A stretch of DNA of 64,000 bases from Parasedimentitalea psychrophila (GTDB taxonomy: Bacteria; Pseudomonadota; Alphaproteobacteria; Rhodobacterales; Rhodobacteraceae): positions 1,201,501 to 1,265,500 of the forward strand of contig NZ_CP127247.1 of the NCBI RefSeq assembly GCF_030285785.1, given 5' to 3'. A model generated the notes under the pieces. That model saw only the letters and a program-made list of their open reading frames with translations, did no database searches and was not told where the DNA came from. Shown piece after piece: positions 25,787-33,012 of this stretch. Within the stretch, counting starts at the first letter, position 1. Each line of letters opens with the position of its first letter. The translations under genes were made by a program, and so were the position numbers.

Positions 25787-25814
25787 AGGCTGGTCTCCCC
25801 TATTGGGGGGGCCT
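25787..25814 (+). terminator. Possible hairpin terminator between paaZ and paaX
   Basis: AGGC and CTCCCC pair with GGGGGG and GCCT around a TATT loop, 57 bases after the paaZ stop. The usual T-run is missing, so this is weak; it also lies only 12 bases before the paaX start. Confidence 0.3.
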
Positions 25815-25825
25815 ACATTACCCCG

Positions 25826-26629
25826 ATGACCCAGCCCAAAGACCAATGGTTTGAAACCAGTATCAACCTGCTGAGCGACCCGCAAAACCAACGCGTCTGG
25901 TCGGTCATCATTTCGCTGTTCGGCGACATGGCGCAACGACCCAACGAGCAGATCGGCGGCGCCGCGCTGACCCGCATCATCACCCCAATGGGCATCAAAC
26001 CCGAAGCAATCCGGGTTGCCTTGCACCGGCTGCGCAAAGACGGCTGGATTGACAGCGCCCGCTCGGGCCGGGCCTCGACCCATTACCTGACCCAACATGG
26101 CCGCGACCAATGCGCCGCCGTTACCTCTCGGATCTATGCCCGCGACCCGGTCTTGCCGCAGGAGCTGCATGTATTGATTGCCGCGGGTGGCGCTGGTCAG
26201 GCGGCGCTGGACGAGATGCTGCTGCTGCCAGGCTATATCGCGGTCAACCGGACAACGGCGCTGGGATACGGCCCCCGGCCAAAGACCTCAGATGACCTAC
26301 TGGCCCTGGAGACAGATAATTATTCATTGCCCAGCTGGTTCAAAACCAGACTGTTCCCCGCCGAGCTGAGCAAATCCTGCACTGCCTTGTTCAAAGTCGT
26401 GAACTCTATGTCAGATCCACCACCGGGGCTGACCCCGGCGCAAGTGGCTTCGTTGCGCACCCTGATCGTCCATCGCTGGCGCCGCGTGGTGTTGCGCCAC
26501 CCTGACCTACCGGCGGATTTCCACCCCTTGACCTGGCCCGGGGTTGCCTGCCGGGACCGGGTATTTGCACTGCTGGACCAATTACCGCTTCCAAATCTGA
26601 GCCAACTCAGAGAGCCTGTGGACGCTTGA
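25826..26629 (+). CDS. paaX: PaaX-family transcriptional regulator
   Basis: 267 residues. An N-terminal winged helix is visible (ALTRIITPMGIKPEAIRVAL, LRKDGWIDSARSGRASTHYL), followed by the PaaX central and C-terminal domains ending in WRRVVLRHPDLPADFHPLTW, a typical PaaX stretch. In E. coli PaaX represses paa genes until phenylacetyl-CoA binds. Here it is downstream of paaZ while a TetR gene ends the opposite operon, so the cluster has two candidate regulators; their division of work is unknown. Confidence 0.9.
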   Translation: MTQPKDQWFETSINLLSDPQNQRVWSVIISLFGDMAQRPNEQIGGAALTRIITPMGIKPEAIRVALHRLRKDGWIDSARSGRASTHYLTQHGRDQCAAVTSRIYARDPVLPQELHVLIAAGGAGQAALDEMLLLPGYIAVNRTTALGYGPRPKTSDDLLALETDNYSLPSWFKTRLFPAELSKSCTALFKVVNSMSDPPPGLTPAQVASLRTLIVHRWRRVVLRHPDLPADFHPLTWPGVACRDRVFALLDQLPLPNLSQLREPVDA

Positions 26630-26656
26630 ATTTCACTCACGGCTTGGAGCCTGAAC

Positions 26657-27613
26657 ATGACAGTCATAAGTACGCTCGCTGTTGCATCGCTGGCTGCGTC
26701 TGCCGCCTTTCTATCCGCCTCCCATCTGAAAACCCGGCGCCTGGCGCGGCAGGCTGAGGAACTGATTCCGCCGGTCGGTAAGTTTCAGCCGGTTCCGGGT
26801 GGTGTGATCCACTATGTTGAAATGGGCCCGGTTGCTGCGCCGCCGCTGGTGTTGATCCACGGGCTGTCCGGCCAGTTGCAACATTTCACCTATGCGCTGG
26901 CCGACCTGTTGGCCGCAGATTTCCGTGTTATCATTCTGGACCGTCCCGGCTGCGGCTATTCAACCCGTGACCATGATCGCCTGGCGGTGCTGCCCGAGCA
27001 GGCGAAGATGATTCAGAGCTTTCTGGACCTGCTCAAAATAGAGCAACCGATCCTCTGCGGCCATTCCCTGGGCGGCGCCGTCGCGCTGGCCATGGCGCTG
27101 GATGCGCCCGAGAAGATACGCGGCCTGGCGCTGCTGGCCCCCCTGACCCATCCGAGAGAACAGGCCGGCGTTTTCAAAGGCCTGATCGTACATTCGCCCT
27201 TCATACGCCGCCTGATGGCACAGACGGTCGCAATTCCGGCGGCACAGCGCAGCGCCACAGAGCTGCTCCAGCAGGTATTTGCCCCGAGCCCCTGCCCCGA
27301 CGATTTTGCCATTCAGGCCGGGGCTGTGCTGGGTCTGCGCCCGCAAAGCTTTGTCACTGCCTCGGCCGACGCAACTTTGGCCATTGGCAATATTGCCCTC
27401 CAGTCCGCCCGCTACGCCGCCGAGCTGAAAACCCCGGGCGCGGTGCTGTTTGGTGCGCAGGACGCGGTGTTGCAGCCGCAGATCCACGGGTTGCCAATGG
27501 CGCGTTTCGGGCTGCCCTGCCAGAGCCTGGCCGATCAGGGCCATATGCTGCCAAACTGCGCGCCGAGCCAGTGCAACGCCTTCATCCGAGACACCGTGGA
27601 ACAGCTGCGCTGA
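26657..27613 (+). CDS. Alpha/beta-fold hydrolase
   Basis: 318 residues with an N-terminal hydrophobic segment (about 5-22) that probably anchors or exports it. The fold core shows LVLIHGLSGQLQHFTYALAD (oxyanion HG), ILDRPGCGYST, the nucleophile elbow CGHSLGGAVALAMA, the acid in LFGAQDAVLQ and the histidine in ADQGHMLPN, so the catalytic triad is complete. It follows paaX by 27 bases and may be cotranscribed, but no link to phenylacetate is established. Substrate is unknown. Confidence 0.88.
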   Translation: MTVISTLAVASLAASAAFLSASHLKTRRLARQAEELIPPVGKFQPVPGGVIHYVEMGPVAAPPLVLIHGLSGQLQHFTYALADLLAADFRVIILDRPGCGYSTRDHDRLAVLPEQAKMIQSFLDLLKIEQPILCGHSLGGAVALAMALDAPEKIRGLALLAPLTHPREQAGVFKGLIVHSPFIRRLMAQTVAIPAAQRSATELLQQVFAPSPCPDDFAIQAGAVLGLRPQSFVTASADATLAIGNIALQSARYAAELKTPGAVLFGAQDAVLQPQIHGLPMARFGLPCQSLADQGHMLPNCAPSQCNAFIRDTVEQLR

Positions 27614-27707
27614 GCCATGATCTGCCGCCCGCAGCCCAGCCGCCACGGTTGGTTTTCGCCGCGCTCAAAAAAAGCGCACTGAAAATCCAATCCCTACGAT
27701 TTCTCTC

Positions 27708-27736
27708 TTGACCCCGCCCCGTGAAACTCCTAAATC
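27708..27736 (+). promoter_or_regulatory. Promoter of tRNA-Met
   Basis: TTGACC (27708-27713) and TAAATC (27731-27736) are separated by exactly 17 bp, with transcription expected about seven bases later, just before the tRNA at 27752. Confidence 0.7.
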
Positions 27737-27751
27737 GCCTGCACACAGAGT

Positions 27752-27828
27752 GGCGGTATAGCTCAGTTGGTTAGAGCAGCGGAATCATAATCCGCGTGTC
27801 CGGGGTTCGAGTCCCTGTACCGCCACCA
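27752..27828 (+). tRNA. tRNA-Met (anticodon CAT)
   Basis: Full cloverleaf of 77 nt with encoded CCA. The acceptor stem is GGCGGTA with TACCGCC, the D-loop has AGCTCAGTTGGTTAGAGC, the anticodon arm is GCGGA-ATCATAA-TCCGC with CAT, and the T-arm is GGGGTTCGAGTCCC. The acceptor starts with a paired G-C, so it is not the initiator. An elongator Met is favoured; a lysidine-modified tRNA-Ile2 shares this anticodon and cannot be fully excluded. Confidence 0.93.
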
Positions 27829-28311
27829 AAAACACTCTGAAAAGCCTGAAAAGACTGTGCCGCTGGCACCCAAAGTCCTCACTTCAGATGTTCCGCCGGG
27901 GTCTTCGCTGCGCTACCGTGGGGGAGATAATTACAGTGCGGCGCGGCCTTCCGGACGTATCGGCGAAGCTACCACGCATGATTGGCGACCAGGGCGTTCT
28001 GATTTAGCCACCTTCATAACCCGGCTTCGCTCATTCGTATGCATGTCCCCTTCGTGAAACGAAAGCACATAGATGATCGACGGCCCATCGTTTGTTCCGA
28101 CGAATTCATATGTTGCACGCCATCAACAAAGCCGTGTGCCGTAAAGACAGATTTCGGGCCATCACTTTTACAGGTCAACTTCAATGCAAAATGGGTGCTG
28201 TAGATTGAGTTGACTATTGCCTAGCCGCGGGCATATTACTCGAATTTCACGATGGGGTTAATCTCGGGTTCGAGGCGCCGGTGCAGAAAAAAATTTGGAG
28301 ATTAGCTTTCC
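27829..28311. other. Gene-poor 483-bp stretch after tRNA-Met
   Basis: No intact gene is seen. The middle holds a probable frameshifted coding remnant on the minus strand (27931-28220). No direct repeat of the tRNA 3' end was found by eye, so an attachment site is not supported. Base composition becomes more AT-rich toward the sulfotransferase. Confidence 0.6.
27931..28220 (-). pseudogene. Probable frameshifted remnant of an unidentified gene
   Basis: Two adjacent minus-strand frames read like protein: first VNSIYSTHFALKLTCKSDG then PKSVFTAHGFVDG, next, after a one-base shift near 28118, ATYEFVGTNDGPSIIYVLSF continuing HEGDMHTNERSR to a stop at 27931. The pieces have alternating hydrophobic strands and no proper start codon; a stop (28221-28223) lies just upstream. 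I do not recognise the family. It could also be chance. Confidence 0.35.
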
Positions 28312-29055
28312 ATGGCTGGGTTTTTGATACACAAAAAAAGCAATGTTACCGTATTTTGGATGCAAAAATCGGGCTGCACGTTTCTGAAAAATCTCTTCTA
28401 CGCACTTGCGGTGGGAAATGCATATTCAAATCCCCAAGGAATACACAGCGACAGGTTTGCCCGCCATCGTATTAAATTTAGGCCATTCTGGCATAAGATA
28501 GATCCCGACATTTCATTTGTTGTCGTTCGTGACCCTGTTGCGAGAGTTTGCTCATTCTATTGGAACAAGATCGATTCCCGCGCCCCGAATTCAAAGTCGA
28601 AACTAAGGGAAACACTCAGTCGGCTTGCTAAACTGGACCACCCTAGCTTTCGAGGCTTTGCCGAACAACGCGGCGAGACTCTAGACGAGCATCGGTATTT
28701 GCTTGGTCTCATGCTTGATGCGATTGGCCATGTATTTGCCGATGAAGAGCGCAAGTTCTTGAACGGTCATTTCGCGCGACAAAACGAACTGATTTTGGCG
28801 GGTGGCGCTAACGGCCTGCCTGTGGTCGCGCTGGAGCAACTCCACCACGACATTCCGGCATCGGTTGTTGATCGGCTTCCAGAACTGGTTACGGTTTTAA
28901 AAGGAATGCCGCGAATGAACGAATCGAAGAAAGCATTCTCCGCTGAAGAGTTGCTAACGCCAGAATTAAGAACCCGCATTATGAATCTATACCCTCAAGA
29001 TGTCATATTACATTCAAAGGCTATTGCAGCTAACCCGACTGCAGAATGCAACTAG
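28312..29055 (+). CDS. Sulfotransferase family 2 domain protein
   Basis: 247-residue cytosolic or membrane-associated sulfotransferase that would move sulfate from PAPS to a glycan or other acceptor. The PAPS 5'-phosphosulfate loop is MQKSGCTFLKNLFYAL (17-32) and the 3'-phosphate motif is VVVRDPVARVCSFYWNKI. No signal peptide is seen. Codon use is AT-richer than in the flanking core genes, and it lies alone between two tRNA genes with an IS remnant nearby, which suggests horizontal acquisition. GGAG stands 11 bases before the ATG. The acceptor is unknown; cell-surface polysaccharide is a common guess. Confidence 0.8.
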   Translation: MAGFLIHKKSNVTVFWMQKSGCTFLKNLFYALAVGNAYSNPQGIHSDRFARHRIKFRPFWHKIDPDISFVVVRDPVARVCSFYWNKIDSRAPNSKSKLRETLSRLAKLDHPSFRGFAEQRGETLDEHRYLLGLMLDAIGHVFADEERKFLNGHFARQNELILAGGANGLPVVALEQLHHDIPASVVDRLPELVTVLKGMPRMNESKKAFSAEELLTPELRTRIMNLYPQDVILHSKAIAANPTAECN

Positions 29056-29254
29056 ACCTCACGAAACGCAGATCAGACAATTCAGATTGCGAAAGGCCGT
29101 CCTAGAACTGAACTCCGACAGTGGCCGTTTTGTCCATACGGTTTCAACCGATGGACGCAGCACATTCAGGTAACAAACTTTGCCACGAAGCCGGATCGCG
29201 GACTTTCACCGGGATGACCACTAATAGCGGCTTTGGGCCGTTCGCTTCAGTTGT

Positions 29255-29305
29255 CAGGCAGCAGGCAGCAGGCAGCAGGCAGCAGGCAGCAGGCAGCAGG
29301 CAGCA
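29255..29305. repeat. 7-bp tandem repeat (CAGGCAG), about seven copies
   Basis: The unit CAGGCAG (GGCAGCA in another register) is repeated without error about seven times. Seven-base units change the reading frame with each added copy; no gene is seen to use it here. Confidence 0.95.
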
Positions 29306-29401
29306 AAGCCCAGATCGGCTACAAACGCCGTCCTGGCAAGTGAAGTGGTCTTGCTTTTCAGGACAGGCTTTCAGCTTGTTTAAGCTGCATCAGCTTTCTG
29401 T

Positions 29402-29659
29402 TCATGCCGCTTTTCGTGTTCCCGTTTTGCTGAAATATGCTGTGTCCGGCCTGCGCTTATCAAGAGCGGTACAAGGCCGCTCCGAGCTGTAGACGCCAAT
29501 CCAGTTATCAATGATGCGTTTGGCTTGGAACCCGTCCATTGCCCGGCCGTGAAAGAACGGGCTCATCGCTTCAGCCTTTGTGACATCGGGAATGTGACCC
29601 TGCCTGCCAGCCCCGCCCGCCGAGGTGAACTTGCCACCGAGAATGGTACATTCCGTCAC
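29402..29659 (-). pseudogene. C-terminal remnant of an IS3-family transposase (OrfB)
   Basis: The readable end contains AKRIIDNWIGVYSSERPCTA followed by LDKRRPDTAYFSKTGTRKAA, matching the conserved C-terminus of IS3-type integrase-core transposases (normally ..WI.FYN.ERPH.ALD..TPD.AYF). The DDE catalytic core upstream is absent and the sequence before about residue 25 does not resemble transposase. After the stop, a stretch TGTCCTGAAAAGCAAGACCA (near 29364-29345) resembles a terminal inverted repeat, so the right end of the element may be intact. Confidence 0.65.
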
Positions 29660-29753
29660 AGGTCAGACACCTCGGTGTCATCTTTGTACCGGGGCTGCAT
29701 GGCCTCCACGATCCGTCGATGCGGGCGATAGACCGTCAATTTGTGGTGGATAC

Positions 29754-29829
29754 TGGCAGGGGTGCACAGGCTCGAACTGTGGACCTACGGTTTTGGAGAC
29801 CGTCGCTCTACCAACTGAGCTACACCCCT
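29754..29829 (-). tRNA. tRNA-Trp (anticodon CCA)
   Basis: 76 nt with encoded CCA. Acceptor AGGGGTG pairs with CACCCCT, discriminator G. The anticodon arm is ACGGT-CTCCAAA-ACCGT, giving CCA, and the T-arm is CACAGTTCGAGCCTGTG. In many alphaproteobacteria this gene lies between tuf and secE-nusG; here tuf is upstream on the same strand but secE-nusG is not downstream. Confidence 0.96.
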
Positions 29830-29841
29830 GCAGTGCGGCAT

Positions 29842-29870
29842 GTCCTATGCCAGCAACAGCCGACTGACAA
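29842..29870 (-). promoter_or_regulatory. Possible promoter of tRNA-Trp
   Basis: On the minus strand TTGTCA (29870-29865) and TAGGAC (29847-29842) are 17 bp apart, putting the start a few bases before the tRNA at 29829. The -10 is a weak match. Confidence 0.45.
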
Positions 29871-29974
29871 GAGGAAAAACTGTTTTTCTGGGATCGGTTT
29901 GCAAAGCTTCTTCGTGCGGGTCTTTGCGATTGCCGATGCTTGCGTTAAGAAAAGGGCAAAGGAGGACCATTCGC

Positions 29975-30673
29975 TTGAGCCTGAGACGCAAAATTGCAGA
30001 TAGCAACGCCTTTAAAAATGCCGTCGAAGGGCTGATCACCGCCTATGTGAAATTCTGCTATCGCAGCTCCCGCTGGACCCGCAGCGGATTCGAACCGATG
30101 GAGGCACTGGTCGAATCCGGCGCGCCGGTGATCATGGTTCTGTGGCACCAACGGCTGATTATGTCGCCGTATTTGTTTGACTGCTCAAAGGGCCGCATTT
30201 GCACCCTGACCTCGGCCGCACGCGCCGGTCGTCTGGCCGGCAAGGTCCAGGAACGGATGGGATTTGACACCATCCCAATGTCCAGCCGCAAGCGCCATGT
30301 CGCCCTGTCGCGAGAGGTGCTGCGGCGCATCAAGAATGGCAGCTCGGTGGGCATTGCGGCCGACGGGCCACGCGGACCCGCGCGTGTCTCCTCTGGCGTG
30401 CCCATCATCTGGGCGCGCAGTTCAGGCTGCAGGGTCTTCACCATCAGCTTTGCCCAACGCCGCACACTCAAGCTGCCCACCTGGGATAAGCAGATGTTGC
30501 CAGTGCCGTTTTCCCGTGGCGTTCTGATGTGCGAGGAATGGCAACAGCAGGTGCCACGCAAGCCGACGCCGGAACAGGCCGAGGACCTGCGCCTCAGTCT
30601 CGAAGCGGCGCTGGACAACATCACAGACGCCAGCGATGCGGCTGTCGGCCGTCGCTGCGCACCACGCCCCTAA
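29975..30673 (+). CDS. Lysophospholipid acyltransferase family protein (DUF374, LpxL-like)
   Basis: 232-residue DUF374 protein, related to lipid A and phospholipid acyltransferases. Key stretches are APVIMVLWHQRLIMSPYLF with the catalytic-type histidine and RIKNGSSVGIAADGPRGPAR, a signature of this family. The start is TTG at 29975: AAAGGAGG lies nine bases upstream, and the frame further up reads across the tRNA promoter region. It points away from tRNA-Trp. The acylated lipid (lipid A precursor or other) is not determinable. Confidence 0.87.
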   Translation: MSLRRKIADSNAFKNAVEGLITAYVKFCYRSSRWTRSGFEPMEALVESGAPVIMVLWHQRLIMSPYLFDCSKGRICTLTSAARAGRLAGKVQERMGFDTIPMSSRKRHVALSREVLRRIKNGSSVGIAADGPRGPARVSSGVPIIWARSSGCRVFTISFAQRRTLKLPTWDKQMLPVPFSRGVLMCEEWQQQVPRKPTPEQAEDLRLSLEAALDNITDASDAAVGRRCAPRP

Positions 30674-30758
30674 AGGGGCCATCAGTAGCCCGGCGCCCCC
30701 CCCATTCGCCATCATTGCCTTCTTGCATCGCAACACCCAACTAAGGGCGGCGCTTGAG

Positions 30759-30826
30759 CTTGGGAGGGTGCAACGCGCCTCCCTGGGGGCAGGCGCCAGG
30801 CGCGGCCTGACCTATCAGCCGGGCGA
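30759..30826. repeat. Dispersed intergenic element, copy C
   Basis: Starts CTTGGGAGGGTGCAACGCGC and ends CAGGCGCGGCCTGACCTAT then CAGCCGGGCGA, matching both ends of copy B (11317-11408) and the right half of copy A (9797-9854). The middle is shorter than in copy B. It lies between the convergent acyltransferase and tuf genes. Confidence 0.8.
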
Positions 30827-30868
30827 GACAGTTGCAGGTATGGCGATCTAGCCTCCCGAGAGGCCGTT

Positions 30869-30903
30869 GAAAAAAGATAAGGGCCGCCCAGAGGCAGCCC
30901 TTT
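30869..30903 (-). terminator. Rho-independent terminator of tuf
   Basis: On the minus strand AAGGGCTGCC pairs with GGCGGCCCTT (one G-T pair) around a four-base loop, followed by TATCTTTTTT. It begins about 47 bases after the tuf stop. Confidence 0.8.
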
Positions 30904-30920
30904 CATAATCGTGGAAAATG

Positions 30921-30945
30921 GTGCGTGCGAGCACGCACCCTACAC
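30921..30945. repeat. 3'-UTR palindromic repeat, copy 1 (after tuf)
   Basis: GTGCGTGC GA GCACGCAC is a perfect 8-bp inverted repeat followed by CCTACAC. It lies between the tuf stop (30950) and its terminator. Closely matching copies are at 40032-40057 and 50079-50104. Confidence 0.9.
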
Positions 30946-30949
30946 CAAA

Positions 30950-32125
<1,176 letters not shown>

Positions 32126-32258
32126 GATCTAGGCGCCCTTTTGGTATATGGGATCGGCAGTCGACCCTGTTCATTGTCGCGGGCGACATAGTGCCTTTGC
32201 GCACAGAGATCAAGCCGTTCGGAAATGAAACCTTGAGGACGGCCCGCAGGCCAGCCCT

Positions 32259-32858
32259 TTAGCTGGGGGCCGCCGGGTCCAGCTCAACCTCGGCCGGCTC
32301 CACCTCAGCCGCATCTGCAGCCGCGTCAAACCAGCCGCTTTCCTGATGCTGCTCCAACATCCACTCTTCGATCTGCCCCACCGCGTTGCGGGCCAGCCCG
32401 CGCAGCTGTTGTTCGCGGCTGCGGGCGTGCCCCGACCCCACCAGAAAACTATCCGCCGATGTGGTTTCAAATACGGTGAAGGTTTTCACCTCCGAGTTCA
32501 GCTTGGTCCCGGCCGCGTCATCCCAAACCGTCACATTGACCGCCAGCACCGATTTTGGACTAAGCACAATCGGAATGCCGGGAGGGGCCAGGAAAAAACC
32601 CTCGATGCTGATGCCAAAATGATAGAGCTGCGGTCCCTCATAGCGGGCGAACCGGGCGTCGACTTCGCTGGTCATCACCTCCGCCCACTCTTCTTTTGTG
32701 GCGTCGCGCGACCCGGGCACCACTTGCATTTTGGAGGCCACAACGATGTTATGCCCCAGTGAAAAGGCCCCGAGATCCTCGAGCGGTTCGTCCGGCGTTG
32801 CCGGGGTGCAGGCGGCCAGCACGGCAAATGTGGTCAAAAATGCAAGAATTCGGATCAT
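32259..32858 (-). CDS. Hypothetical lipoprotein
   Basis: 199 residues. The signal peptide ends in the lipobox VLAAC with the cysteine at residue 17, and AAAGAGA precedes the ATG. The mature part has a mixed alpha/beta composition with SLGHNIVVASKMQVVPGSRD and a long acidic C-terminal tail (AAADAAEVEPAEVELDPAAP). I do not recognise a named domain; similar lipoproteins seem common in Rhodobacteraceae. It lies 100 bases before tuf on the same strand and is not clearly in an operon with it. Confidence 0.75.
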   Translation of the reverse strand: MIRILAFLTTFAVLAACTPATPDEPLEDLGAFSLGHNIVVASKMQVVPGSRDATKEEWAEVMTSEVDARFARYEGPQLYHFGISIEGFFLAPPGIPIVLSPKSVLAVNVTVWDDAAGTKLNSEVKTFTVFETTSADSFLVGSGHARSREQQLRGLARNAVGQIEEWMLEQHQESGWFDAAADAAEVEPAEVELDPAAPS

Positions 32859-33012
32859 GGGTCAGTCTCTTTTTGAAAATTCAATGCTGAACTGATAGAC
32901 TGTGATCTGTGGTTGGGTAAAGCGCGACACCCCGCCGCCACCGGAGCGGCTGCCGCCGGTGGCAGAGCAGCCACAGGTCCGCCACTGAGCAGCCGCAGGT
33001 CCGTCGCTGTCA

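Larger units (their letters stand above)
29056..29753. other. 698-bp stretch without an intact gene
   Basis: It contains a 7-bp tandem repeat (29255-29305), the tail of an IS3-type transposase on the minus strand (29402-29659), and otherwise no recognisable coding sequence. This looks like decayed mobile DNA next to tRNA-Trp. Confidence 0.7.

Noticed and set aside
24428-26170. 580-codon minus-strand frame across paaZ and paaX
   Set aside because: Antisense to two genes with clear domains; composition is that of a reverse-frame artefact.
27752-27828. tRNA-Ile2 instead of tRNA-Met
   Set aside because: The anticodon CAT fits both, but the GGCGGTA acceptor and overall sequence fit the common alphaproteobacterial elongator tRNA-Met better. 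Not fully excluded.
27752-27828. tRNA attachment site for an integrative element
   Set aside because: No integrase gene and no downstream copy of the tRNA 3' end were found by eye.
29255-29305. CRISPR array
   Set aside because: Units are 7 bp and contiguous with no spacers; no cas genes in the window.
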